This document shows positions 39,021 through 51,600 of a stretch of DNA of 64,000 nt, piece after piece. The stretch is from Strongylocentrotus droebachiensis (lineage: Eukaryota > Echinodermata > Echinoidea > Camarodonta > Strongylocentrotidae), in NCBI GenBank assembly GCA_035222895.1, contig JAVYIG010002120.1:186001-250000 (forward strand). The letters are read 5' to 3'. A program made the position numbers and the translations under genes. Position 1 is the stretch's first letter; each line of letters begins with the position of its first letter. The notes below the pieces were generated by a model. The model was not told where the DNA came from and did no database searches. It saw only the letters and a program-made list of their open reading frames with translations.

Positions 39021-40144
39021 TACAGTGCAACATTTCCGTTAAAACCTTTGTCTGGACTAAATCATTGCATTAGACCACAACTACAACTAAATTAGTATTA
39101 TAAATTAGTTCCACAAACTCGATATTGCTCGAGGTCTATTATCAGTGACATTTATCAGCGTACTAATTACTGGTTGCAAAATTTCTTTGTCTTTTGGTTT
39201 CGTATTTCCAATCTGTCATTTTGGTTTAAGTTGAAGACTTTTCAATAAAAAGACATGTAACCATAGGTTGTAGTAGCTCCCTTGTTCACATTTTCATTTC
39301 TTCTGCATTTGTCCCCTAGACCTGATAATGCACTTTGCCCAAGCATCACACTTCTCACTTTCTATCTTACATTTACACTTTGTATATTTTCCTATATATT
39401 GTTCCCTGTGCCTGTATCAAAACGTATGAGACTAAATGAATAAATTGTGTACATAAAAACAATGACATATAAAGTAAACAACATGGTCAGCGTTACATTG
39501 TATGGTTGTTGAATCAATATTGATTATTACAATATTTAAACATACATTCTACATTATTTGACATTATCACTCCATGTAACAAAGTCATAGTGACGCCGTG
39601 CGTGACAGTCAACAAGAACGAAAAGAAAGTTGTAACTTTAGTGGTGTCACGTATTTGAATCAAGCATGTTTATAGGAAAGAGGCTCTTTGTTTGGGGAGG
39701 GGGTAGATGCATGCTTGTTGACATTTTCAAGACATTGTAAGGCCAATGGTGAAGTGGATCATGTTTTCATGTCTGATCTTTCGGGGATTAAGTGACGTAA
39801 ACATAATATGAAAATAGTAATGTTTGGCTGTAATCTCCGTAACTAGTGATGGATATTGTTTTTCTTCATATGTAAAAATATAAGAAAAAGACACTCATCT
39901 TTCGACATCAGTTATTTTTGTGTATGCGGATTAGATCGAGTTTAATATCCACATTCAACATCGTAAAATCCGATTCACTCGGTATTTATAGTGTTTGAAT
40001 ACTATGTGTATTCAGTTAAATGTGCAAGCACAATGATTATTATAGGATTTGAGTGATTCCATTTTCATGCAATATGATGCAACATAATAATGTTAACATA
40101 AATAACTTTTCGTATAAATGCAGCTATGTGTGATATCAAATATA

Positions 40145-43100
40145 TCAGTTCTCCTCTATCTGAATGTAACTGCCATCCTCCCTGTTATCCTCTTCGAAGG
40201 ATATTTCTGAACCTCGATTTACCGAACGGCGTAAACGCTTTGAATAGTACACGTTAGGGGCTGCAGGGTCCGTTGAAAGCCCCAAGTCATCTCGATGAAC
40301 AGGTCCATATAGGTGTGCATAGAGAGATTTGGTGTCAGATCTTCTTGAAGACCCACTTTCACACTGGTGAACTGAGCTAGGTATACGGGAAGAATAATAA
40401 ACTTTACTCTTAGGGGTTGGTGAAGTCTCTGTTTTCCCTTTGGCTTGCCATTTCGGTAAACGCGAAGAGTAATACACCTTTGGTCCTGGACTTGGCAAGC
40501 CTTGAAAATCAGATTCAACAATCAGGTACCCATCGTCACCTACTCTGCTCGCCCTAACTGGATCTTTGGTTTTACGTTGGGTTATCTCAGGGTATTTGTA
40601 CTCGTTGTACTCGTCAGATGATCTGTTCCTTGAAGGAACCTCCTGGCCCAAGACCAGATACTCGTGGGCTAGTACAGTACCTGTTGTATGTACATGTACA
40701 AAGCTTTCGCCTAGGCCAGTCTCTTCGTAGATGCCATCCTTCACTTCTGTACCTGACGACGTCGTTGCTGCTGTATCTGGTTGAGGAATGTTTGGAAGCC
40801 TTGGCATTCCATTTAGTGGCTGGTATTGCGTTACTGTTGCAACTCGATCATCTCTGTCTTGAATACGTTTATCTTGTGGGTCATTGTGAGGGCGCTCTTC
40901 GTTTACTTGGGATGAAGCACGAGCACGCCGTCTACGGGAATGTTTGCGAGGTGAGTTGACCACCCGAGAAGGGGGGGAAAAAGGGGGAAGCGTTATGGGT
41001 CTAGTTTGCAAAACAGGTGGTATAATTCATTTTTGTAATAATTGACAAGATCGAATCCCTAACAGTTAAATGTATTAAATAAGAACTTCAATTTTGAATG
41101 TAAATACTGTAGCCACTTGCTTGATTTACGACGTGTAGGCAAATACCCTATTATATACATGCCATATCATGCACATTGTAACGTATATGATTAGTAATTG
41201 ATGCCTGTGTGATCTCCACCCCATTTTAGTACAAACTTGTGTGAAACCATCAACCTTGACAACTTGGCAAGTATGACGTGACACTTCAGTTCTCTCGGGT
41301 ATATCCCATATAAATCATTTCCGCATGACGTAATTAGTGGTAATCGCTCATCCTAATGTTTGCACATTTAAAAAGGCTATTGGAATTTCCTTATGTTGAT
41401 TTTGTTTAAGTCTTTACGGTCGTGTAAGTAGTAGAAATACCTTAAACAAGCGAAGAGGATGATTAGGATGACGGCTGAACCAATCCCAGCAGCAATATAA
41501 ATGTCGACAAAAACAGATGGTTCTACTGCCCCTCCCGGTGCTTACGGAAGAAGAGATGAAGCAAAAACAAACACAAAATTGTTTGAGAATTTATTTTATA
41601 TATTTTCATTGTCCACAGTCTATTTGGAAGGAACCAATTGATGCATTACTTATTGAATAAAGGCAATTGTTTTTAATAATTTGATATTGGAATGACAGTA
41701 TTCCAGAAGAGGTCAGCAATGATAGGTTTTCAGGAAAAACACATTTACCCTCAAGCCCCTAATAAGAAATTTGGAATGCCTAACAAAAAAATACTAAAAT
41801 ATTTATATGTAGCAGCGAAATGGGTTCATGCAGAATTTCAGAACTAAGTGGTTTTCTCTCTATGAGTGAACATTGAAGGCCTTAATGTGTACACCAACAA
41901 TGGGGTGAATCTTTAAGTAGTGCCGGCTGCAAAATTCACATTTGAACAGAAAATGACCTGTATCAAACATTAATATTTCTCACTTAACGCTTTTCGATAA
42001 AATTATTGTATGATGCAAAAACAAAGAATAAGGCGCTCACATACCATCAGTCGCACCAGTTGTATTTTCACTGCACTTCCTGTTCGATGTCGTCACCGAT
42101 TTAACTAGGACGAGAAAACAATAAAAGTGATGCGAGAAAAGTGTTAAATATCCATGTACATTTTGATTTCACCGAACATATCTCTTTTTTGTTCTTTTGC
42201 TTTGTTTTTATTTATAATTGGGTGAATCTTTGTTCTTTGTTCATATTCCCTCCGTGTATGTGAAAGTTGTACATGCCCTATATCGCATGTACTACGTGAA
42301 TTGTATTGCTTGTCTTTGTTCTCTCTATATAAATACATGTGTATACATACATTTGAAATATTTAAGAATTGAGATTTGTCCTGTTAATGTAAATAAGGAA
42401 TACATTGATCAATTAACAATCAACAAAAGAAAGTCGGAGAGAACAAGTAATGTATAGGTAAAAGCATGCAACAAAAAGGGAGTTGCAGTGATTTTAGAGC
42501 AGGAATGCTGTGGGTAGAAAAATATGATGATTACATTTTGGATCATTTTTTACTATAACAAATCTCTCATTAAAAAAGAAATGCAAACATGAATGAATAT
42601 AATAACTGAAAAGGATGAATGAATACATGAACAACAAAAATGATGATTCGTTAATTATATCAAACTCATTCAATGATTACACAGATAATACCAATAATAG
42701 GAATTCCCCTGTCAATAATGGTTGGATATAGATATTGAATGTATCGGATATGTGTACAATTTTCATAAGCGTACCTCTAATTATTGTCATTATAATGATT
42801 AAAATAATATTGATATAAAGCATAATAATAATTATGGTAATTATAATAGTTATACTACTAATGATAATAACAACAATATGAATATTAATTATAAGAATAT
42901 CAATGAGATTGAAAATACTAGTAATATTAATAATAACAACATTAACAATAACAACAGCAATATATAATTATAACGTTAGTAATTGGTAGTAATAAGTTAT
43001 CATCAATATTATTTCCGCTACTACGACCTCTACTACTACTACTAATCACAATGATAATAATAATAATAGTTCGTTCTTTTATAGCGCATTTCAGGACCAA

Positions 43101-46100
43101 GGCCCTCTCAAAGCGTTTTACAATGTGCAATGTACGTTTAAATAATAATTACTCGAAATATTCATCAAAAAGGTGAGTTTTCAGCGCTCTCTTAAATTAT
43201 AATGATAATACTTATTATTCGTATAATTATTTTTAGTAGTAGTAGAAGTATTAGTAGTATCATTGTTATTAGTAGTAGTAGGAGTAGTAGTATTAGTAGT
43301 AGGAGTAGTGGTATTATTAGCCTAAATAGTAGTAGTAGTATTAACACTATAATCATTGTTATTATTATTAGTAGTAGTAGAAATAGCAGAAGTAATATTA
43401 GTAGTAGTCGTATTACTAGTAGTAGATGTATTATTTGAATAATTTCTACTATTATTAATATTGTCATTGCTATCATGATATTACTATTATTACTTTTTAG
43501 TATTATTATAAAAATAATTGTGTTAATGTTATCCTTAAATTACTACCAACAAACACTATTGCTGAAGTATATTAAATTAGAAAATGCATAGTTCTTACAA
43601 TTGATTTTTACATCCATTCATCATCTGATGACCGGTTGATAGGCCGTTCTAGATTATTAATAAATCCCGATATTACATTCACATTTTGTGTTTATTCTCA
43701 AAGTGAGCAAAGCTGATGTTATTCTCATGACGTCAGTCAATCTTCTATCTACTTATTTCATAAAACTCTTAAAATATTTACATTCAATCAGCATGTCAGA
43801 ATGGAAGGCTTACCAATATAAAATGACGCACCAATATAACCACCGCAGAACATGTTCGAGTGATTTTTGCACGGTAAGCCACATAAATCTTGGGTAGGCG
43901 GCGACTGCAGCTTGGTAGGACATATCTGCTCACAGGAGCAAGCACACTCTGTTCTGTTGTACAGTACAGCGACTCTGAATCCACTTTCTTTACATTCTGC
44001 CGTGCAAGAGTCTGGTGTTGTTGATTCTAAGAAGGCTTCATAAAAGCCTATTTTCAAGCATTCTTGATGATAGCAACCGATGTAATCACCATCTGAAAGA
44101 TAGGTACAACATTGAAATGAAGAATGGCCATGTTGTTGTAATTAATGTATGCTGATAGTGATGAAGATGATAGTGACGTACCGTGTTCGGATGGGTTTTA
44201 GTTTGAGTTTGAGTTAGAGTTGAGTTTATTACTAACAAAAATAATAACAAGTTAAACATAATACATCCATCATAATTACAAAACATATACAAATATGACT
44301 CACGATAAATAACATTACACATGAATAAGAAAAACATTGTTTTTACAAAGCATGTTATATACAATTGAAATAATAGATTAGGTGTACACTTTTGGTTTTA
44401 AAGGGGGTACAAGAATTAGGCACAAGTAATGGTCGATTCTGGTTCCCTGTCTTTAGGAAGATGTTGTGTACAACTGTTTACTATACCATATTACATATAT
44501 GTACATTAATTATAAACTATATAATAAAATTAAACAAGGAAATAGAATAGTCATTTCGAAATATGCGTTACTTTAATATATACATGTAATATAAAGTCAA
44601 ATGTATGTCGACTTCCGTATCAGAACAAAAAAAAGTAATTATTATCTATTGTGATTATCTTTTTAGAAATTCTCTAATCTGAGATTTCTTTTTGCCATTT
44701 TAAGAAGTCTTAACTTTTGTTTAAGTCAAAGTATTTAAATGTTTAATTAACTCCTTCCGAAAAGCATTTTCTAGATCTCATTGCTCTTAAATCATATTGT
44801 ATAGTGAGTGAGTATTCCATATTTACACGCCCATAAATGATATTGAAAATTGACCACGTGTGGTTTTGCGTTTAGGCCGATACAGTTGTCCATGTTCTTT
44901 GCCCCTTGTGCCATATCTGATAAACCACTTATAATGACTCTTTATCACAAGTTATTGAGTTCGTTTTCCTGCCAGGGCACTCGCGTCCTTTGACAGGACA
45001 TTACGTCTACATTGCTACACTCAACCCAGGTGTTGTTAGTGCGGAAGAATACGATGTATTTCCTTGTACGCACTTAGCACATCGGTTGCAGGGCCTAACA
45101 GCCGGCATAACATCCAACGTACTTTTTTACCGCAGAATGTGATGTGCACTGCATGAAGAAGATAAGGATGATGCTAAAATAACACCATATTATGCAAGGG
45201 TGTCGATTTGTATCCGTGGTTGGGGGGGGGGGATGATAGGTGCCAAAATATTTTCGGCAATGGATCAAAGCAATCAAGAGGTAAAAGCTTGTGGCAGGTT
45301 GCACCCCTCCCCAAGGGCGTAGCCAGGAGAGTAACAGAGCGCGCGAAGCGCGCTCCCTAGAGGGTTGGGTGCAGGGAGGGCCCTCCCCCGCGAAGCGCGG
45401 AAGCTTTGACGTTCCATTAACTTATTAGAGAAAGAAGACGATTCGTTGGACCGTTCTCGACTCTTAATCCTTGTTTGAATCAAGTTCCCCTTCCTCCGCG
45501 CGTAGCGCGGAAGCTCTGTCGATTCATTAGATTATTAAAGAAAGAAGGCGATTCGATGTACCATCCTTAATCCTTAATGTTTGAATCAAGTTCCCCTTCG
45601 TCCGCGCGTAGCGCGGAAGCTCTGACGTTTCATTATATTATTGAAGAAAGAAGACGATTTCATGTACCATTCTCGACTCTTAATCCTTAATGTTTTAATC
45701 AAGCTCCACTTCCTCCGCACGTAGCGCGGAAGCTCTGACGTTTCATTTGATTATTAAAGAAAGAAGACGATTCGATGTACCATTCTCGACTGTTAATCCT
45801 TGTCTTAATTCATTGTCCCCCCTCCCGCGCGAAGCGCGGAAGCTTTGACGTTTCATTAAATGATTACAGAAAGAAGACGATTCGTTGTATCGTGTCCTTG
45901 TCTGAATTCAGTTTTTCCCCTCCCGCGCGAAGCTTGGAAGCTTTGACGTTTCATTAAATTATTAGAAAAAAAAAGATGATTCGTTGTATCGTGTTCTTTG
46001 ACGTTTCATTTAATTATAACTCTTAATCATAGTCTGAATCCAGTTGCCCCCCTCCCGCGCGAAGCGCGGAAGCTTTGCCGTTTCACTTAATTATTAGAGA

Positions 46101-47389
46101 AAGAAGACGATTCATTGTGCTGTTCTCTATATTAATCCTTGTCTGATTTCGGTTTCCCCACATGATGTACGTATGGAACGTTCGTTCGCAAATCTTTGCA
46201 TGCACAGCCCGAGTGGTGGGTAGCATGTTATCTCCCGGCAGTGCTTGTCGCAATAGCTTCTGGAAAGGAATTGTATACTACTGTTAGTGTTAACGGCCAC
46301 TATTTAGGCCCATTAGTGACTATACAAAATATATGCTCTTCCTGGCTATTTGGTAATGTGTCAGTTTGCACCAGAAATGGAGAAACGCGAATTTGTTGAA
46401 AATCTTGTGATATCACGAACATTTATGAATCACTTGTATGAAATACGCCAGTGACATAGGCCTACATCAGCTTTTCAATAAAACAAAAATAAGTTGTGAC
46501 ATAATAATATTTCTCCAAAAATGAAGTTTTTAAAGGAAATATCAGGAAATAAAATGAGTGAAAAAAATAAAAATAAAGAAACAATGACGTGAATTTTAAA
46601 AAGGGTGAACGGAAACAACATAACAACTAGTGAACTATCTTATAAGTCATACTAAGGTCCGAAAATCTTTCTCCTTGTCTCCGATCTTATCACGAATTTG
46701 TCACAGAGTTCATTTATGTTTACATTGTCCAGGATTGTCTGATGTTGCAGATTGCTACTTTTGCGCTTCGCGCTTAACATTTAGCTCGTTGCTTTTTAAC
46801 GCTGCGTCTTTGCATCTGGCGCACTCCATTTCTATGATGCCGTTGATTGAACAAAGTGAATAAATTCATCAATTCCTGATGAAGCCGTATGAACGAGAAT
46901 TCAATTTATTCTTGTCTCATATACGGTTGTCTCATTTACTTCGCATATATGTATGTATTATGAAAATGAGATAACAAAATGTGTATATTGACAGTCATCT
47001 TGCGAGTAATAACCATTACCTACTCTCATCGGGCTCTCATCATTAATTTCTCTTTTTTTTTTTTTTTTTTTAGGGTGAATTATTGGGGGGATGATTGTAC
47101 AGGCCATCCCCCACCTGAAATATTGGGGGGGGATATATCCCCCTCCCCCCCCCCCCCCCCCATCCCCCCCCCCCCCCCCCCCGGGATCGACATCCATGAT
47201 ATTATGACATCAAATAAAATGCGATAAAACGACAATCTGCATTTCAAAGCGACGCATATAAAAAAAAATGACTTTACCTCTAGCACGTCTCTCGGGTGCG
47301 TCGTTGGAAGGTTGAATATCCAGGGAGTTATTATCACTACTAAAAGCCATCGGTCTTAAAAGTAAGCAGAGCACCAGTATTCCATACAT
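40145..47389 (-). CDS. Gene E: complete WSC-domain type I membrane protein with long tail, 463 aa
   Basis: Five exons: signal 47389-47278, WSC 44092-43814 (93 codons), linker 42104-42045, transmembrane 41525-41441, tail 41000-40145; coding length 1389 nt plus stop. Start at MYGILVLCLLLRPMAFS. The WSC domain runs YIGCYHQEC to CGGYIGASFYI, with 11 cysteines plus one in the linker. Unlike genes B-D, the transmembrane segment (residues about 158-177, AAGIGSAVILIILFACL) is on its own 85-nt exon entering in phase 1 and leaving in phase 2. The tail of about 285 residues is basic next to the membrane (SRRRRAR), then has HEYLVL (Tyr 293), DDGYLIV (337), three VYYS motifs (about 355, 380, 430), YAHL and a final SYIQIEEN. 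The tail acceptor (AACTAG) follows a weak pyrimidine tract, so that border is least certain. Confidence 0.85.
42780..43510. repeat. Trinucleotide tracts (TAA/TAG) in gene E intron, interrupted by a repeat tail
   Basis: The TAG/TAA triplets give meaningless Ile/Leu- or Ser-rich open frames on both strands. Between about 43060 and 43140 a different sequence (TTTATAGCGCATTTCAGG...CTCAAAGCG) resembles the 3' end of a dispersed retroelement inserted in the tract. Confidence 0.75.
45300..46140. repeat. Tandem array of about 107-115-bp units containing GCGCGAAGCGCGG (gene E intron 1)
   Basis: About seven units, with GCGGAAGC cores near 45396, 45506, 45614, 45727, 45834, 45930 and 46067. Each is followed by TTTGACGTTTCATTA, AGAAAGAAGACGATTCG and a C-rich spacer. 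The GC-rich palindromic core contrasts with the AT-rich surroundings. Confidence 0.85.
47060..47185. repeat. Poly-T, poly-G and poly-C composite tract in gene E intron 1
   Basis: T18, then short G runs, then two C runs of about 17 close together, lying just upstream of (3' to) the gene E signal exon. Open frames here are compositional. Confidence 0.8.
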
Positions 47390-47524
47390 CCCTATATAAA
47401 TCTATATCGAACTTCGTATTGTCAGCTGTTCACCTTGTAAAAAACAAAGTTATTTGTATGACGGATTTGTGTGTGTAGTAACCAAAACAGGGAGCCGTTC
47501 CTTCTCAAAGTTACATGTTACTCA

Positions 47525-47594
47525 AGTGTGTCAAGGCTCTAAAAACATGGCGATGCAGAAAGATACAACCTTTGTTTCTTAACCAACACGTGAT
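47525..47594 (-). promoter_or_regulatory. Candidate core promoter of gene E
   Basis: CACGTG at 47592-47587, with the context CACGTGTTGG on the minus strand, and a degenerate TTTTTAGAG at about 47545-47537. The TATA-like element is weaker than in genes A and D. Confidence 0.35.
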
Positions 47595-50172
47595 ACGAAT
47601 CAATGCACTTTATTAAAAACTGTCATTATATTGATTTCTTATTAGTGCGAAACCACAATTTATCTTCGCTGAGTACCTCACTTCCGACAAGGGTGTAGTG
47701 AGTAACGTGTGCTAATTGATACTAATATCTCTGAATTCATCCAGTCTACATTTACATACTCTAATATCACTCTTTTACCGAACATCATTACAGTGAGGAA
47801 TAGACTCACGGCTTTGTGCCATTTTGTTTAAGTTTCAAAATGAGTCTGTGCCTGCAGACTAATGACCTTATAGCTTGTCCATTGTTTTTTATTTTGCTAA
47901 TCATGATACCCAGGTATTCACCGTAGCTTAAAAGCAATGCTGAACTGTTCAACTTTCTGCCCTAGCGTACTGTATATTCTACGGCGCCTTCTCACTGTCA
48001 ACTTATTTATTTTTGTATTTTGTATTTTTATTTTTTTCTTCATTTTATCGAATGTTGTTAATATGTGATTCTCATGCTTTGCTTGAATAACATTATACAA
48101 AAGAAAACAAATTGCTAGCAGTGTGTAACCCTACACCTAATTCCCACCTCGCAGACAGATGACTCGATGCGAGAACTAACAGTGCAGATGTCACCTGAGA
48201 GGGGGTTTTCAGATAGTGCTTCTCGTAAAGTAAAAGATAGGCGGAGGGGCGGGGGGGGGGGGGGGGCTTTTATCGAAAGGGTGCGTCACTAGTCTTCCAC
48301 ACCAGTCGTTTATAATATAGTTTAAGGAAAAGCAATTTAAATCGCTTAAATTGAAACTTCTTAAAAATTAAATAAAAATACTGTTAAGTAGTCTTGAAGA
48401 TCAGATGTTTATAAAAAATGTAGTCAATAAATAACATGAAACACAATCAAATAATTTATTCAGAAATTAAAAAATGTCAAATAATGGTGTTTAACTAGTC
48501 TTGCATATCAGTCGTTTATTTATCAAAAAAACAAAACAAACGTCCATTTCTTTAAATGTATGGAATTAAGATTTTAATTTTAATGTTAACTAGTCTTGCA
48601 TAATTAACAGTCATTACAAATGAAATTACAAATACATATTAGTCGCCCTTTTACTTCTTATATTTCAATCAGACACACGTTTATGCATTCATTAAAGGAA
48701 ACCGAACCCCAAGTTATAACTTTACTTATTCTGAGAGATGTATTATATTATTGCCCATAAATCTACAAGATTCCCCACCAAAGTGTATGAGAGAGGTATA
48801 AAGCAAATATAAAGTAAAGTTTCTCGGCACGACATGGGCATCACCATTTTCTTGATAATGTGACGTACTATGCGAAGTCGTGTATCAAGTAAATGTATTC
48901 TAATTTATGGATGCCTCTTTCCCAGACGTGTGCGGTGATGAAGCATTTCATTCACCTGCTATTATCCTTTGTACTATAATTGCCAGAACGCAAATTGCAT
49001 AAATACGTTAGTGCTCTTATGGGTGAAGGTTTCTCATAAATGAAATAGATTTGTCAACTGCTATAGTGTAGTATTTATAAATGAATTTTGTTACAATAGT
49101 GCCCCTATTATTTATTTTTCACCTAATATAATTTCTATCATCTCAGTTATTTTTTTTATTTATTGAAAAGTAAAGGTTTCGTTATTTATTTAACAATTAT
49201 ATCCAACTAAAGCTTGGTGCATGATACATGTACAACTTCAACAGGTACGTCACATTTTCAAGAAAATGGCTGCGCCAATATCATGCTGAAAGGCATCACA
49301 TCTTGCTACAATGTATTCATGCCCTTTGATGTACAATATTCCTTACGACATAATTATGATGTATACTTTTGTGATTCAAATACTTCTTTAACTAAATATT
49401 TACACTCTTCTCCTTTAAAGATGAAGTTGAGTTCTGGTCATGCGATTGCATTGTGAAAGAAACGGTGTGGAACCGACCAGAAACGGTTGATCATCTAGCA
49501 TATAAGAATTTGTGTGTATTGCAAGGTTCTGGAATCATCAAAATGATAAGAAATTTGGCCAAGTCTTGGTAAAGTTACAAACACTGTACACAGAAAGATG
49601 TTTATGGGACTACACGAACACGTGGCGTAAAAAGCCGGCCCCCCGATTTTTACGATGTTACATGCATATTTAGAATATGAAGGCATTTGGAGAGCCATGC
49701 TTTTCAGGGAACATCTCTTATCTGATGTTCTTCCACACTTGCATAATAAGAATGAGTAACGCTCACAAATTATTTTTCACCTCTTCCCAGAACTCAACCT
49801 TCTCTTTAAACTACCTTTACAATATATTATATCCTAGTTAATAGTTACTGCATTTATAAGACATTAAAATGATTATACAAGTTCTAAAATATCAAGATGG
49901 AGTACAATTTTGTTCTGTATTTAAATATGATTTCCAGAATAAAATACATATTATGATACGGAAAAACAATCGTAGACGAAAACAATCATTGTACATATTA
50001 TCTTTAACAAAATAGTCTATGGTAATGGCGACAGTAAGTGCTCGTTATTGCTGTCTTTAGAACATGTATACCAAAAGTCAGAATAATAAATGGAATAGGC
50101 CTAAGACATGTATGTATATATATACAAAGGTGTGTCTCAACCGGCGGGTAAAACATTTATCATCATTAATCT

Positions 50173-50727
50173 CTTTAAAGGAAAACGGCACGGAGTTGCT
50201 TTACTTGTCTTATTTCTATTATACAATTTATTTTGGAGCAGATGGATTCAGAATAGAATTTAATTTTTAACGGAACAGAAAAAACATAATTACAAGACAT
50301 CGTATAGTTGAAATCAAGTGCATTTAAGCCAAATATCAAGCATAAATATCAAAATCTCGCGAAAATGGTCTAAAACATCAACATGTGTACGGATATAATA
50401 GTTAACAACCAAAAACTACCAATATCACTACAAGTATTTACAAGTTTTCTTTAAAGGAAAACGGCACGGAGTTGCTTTACTTGTCTTATTTCTATTATAC
50501 AATTTATTTTGGAGCAGATGGATTCAGAATAGAATTTAATTTTTAACGGAACGGAAAAAACAATAATTACAAGACATCGTATAGTTGAAATCAAGTGCAT
50601 TTAAGCCAAATATCAAGCATAAATATCAAAATCTCGCGAAAATGGTCTAAAACATCAACATGTGTACGGATATAATAGTTAACAACCAAAAACTACCAAA
50701 TCACTACAAGTATTTACAAGTTTTCTT
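50173..50727. repeat. Tandem duplication of a 276-bp unit
   Basis: CTTTAAAGGAAAACGGCACG starts both copies (50173 and 50449). The copies are almost identical, so the duplication is recent. Function unknown. Confidence 0.95.
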
Positions 50728-51163
50728 TTTAAACGGACTAAACAAGAAAAATGGGGGAATCAGAAAATGTACCCCATCTATCTCAGGTCAAACAAGAGAT
50801 GTTAAAATCGAAGCTGTACTAATGTATAAAGCATAGAGACCGCCTGCGGCTCGCCCGTCTAAATGTGTCACTTTTTTCATTTTTAATTGGGATCTTAATA
50901 CAGTCAATTATCGGTACATGGGCTAAATCTTGAGAACTCCGAGAAATGAAGGTGCCTTTCTTGGTCATTTAGTTTTATATAATAATGTCAATGTCCTTCA
51001 AAGATAATTTCAAAGTTTCAAGAAATGAATTATTTCTTCGATATTGCGTAGAGTTCATTATTGACCATTTCATGCTCGACCTCTTCGTTGTTTTCAGGAT
51101 ATCGAGGCGTATCCGCCTGGCTGTGCATGAAAGCAGCCGACCGCGGGAAACTGTCCATGTAAG

Positions 51164-51346
51164 ACCGGTGTGACGGCAGATCTTGTTACCTTGGCGGATC
51201 GTGTTCTCGGAACAAAATCTGCCTAGCAGATATCGTGATCAGCAGTGGATATCGTACCCGCTACAACCAAATCTGCCGTTAGTGAACACGGCGGATAATG
51301 TGCATTGGCGGATTTTGTTCCTATATAGCTACAGGCAGTGGCGAAC
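51164..51346 (+). mobile_element. Dispersed element with ACCGGTGTGACGGC end
   Basis: Shares its terminal sequence, and internal CGGATCGTGTTC and GGAACAAAATC blocks, with 61500-61656 in reverse orientation. It is built of imperfect copies of a CGGCAGAT/GCGGATnnTGTTC motif. No open frame; likely a non-autonomous element. Confidence 0.6.
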
Positions 51347-51349
51347 CTG

Positions 51350-51600
51350 GCATACCGCGTCAGGGGGGGGGGGGGGGGGTTGGGGGGGAGGGTGTTTTTT
51401 TTGGGGGGGAGGGTTTTCCCCCCTCCCACGGTATTTTGATGTTTGCGATCGCGCGATTTCATGCATACCCGTACCTTACTTATGTCTTGTTGATCTGAAA
51501 AGTCTTCATAATTCGAAAAAGATTGTTTTATTGGGAGGGGGGGGGGGGGGGGGGTTAGGGTTAGGGGTGTGACACCCAAATTTGCTGCCAACTTTTAAGG
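51350..51600. repeat. G-run composite tract
   Basis: Several G and C runs of up to about 18 bases flank a short unique stretch (about 51430-51530). The glycine-rich open frames are artefacts. Confidence 0.75.

Larger units (their letters stand above)
34690..47790. repeat. Segmental duplication, copy 2 (psi-C and gene E)
   Basis: Partner of 9.7-22.35 kb. It differs by loss of the C-type WSC and signal exons, triplication of a 290-bp unit (36026-36895), a G/C-run element near 36975-37345, and an AAACAAC-rich insertion at 38670-39020. It lacks the small transposon found at 10751-10893. Confidence 0.75.

Noticed and set aside
43192-43476. Ile/Leu-rich frame on the minus strand and Ser/Ile-rich frame on the plus strand
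   Set aside because: Both are translations of a TAG/TAA microsatellite in an intron.
47060-47330. Gly/Pro-rich coding region near the gene E signal exon
   Set aside because: Poly-G/poly-C composite tract inside intron 1; the real coding part begins at the signal exon.
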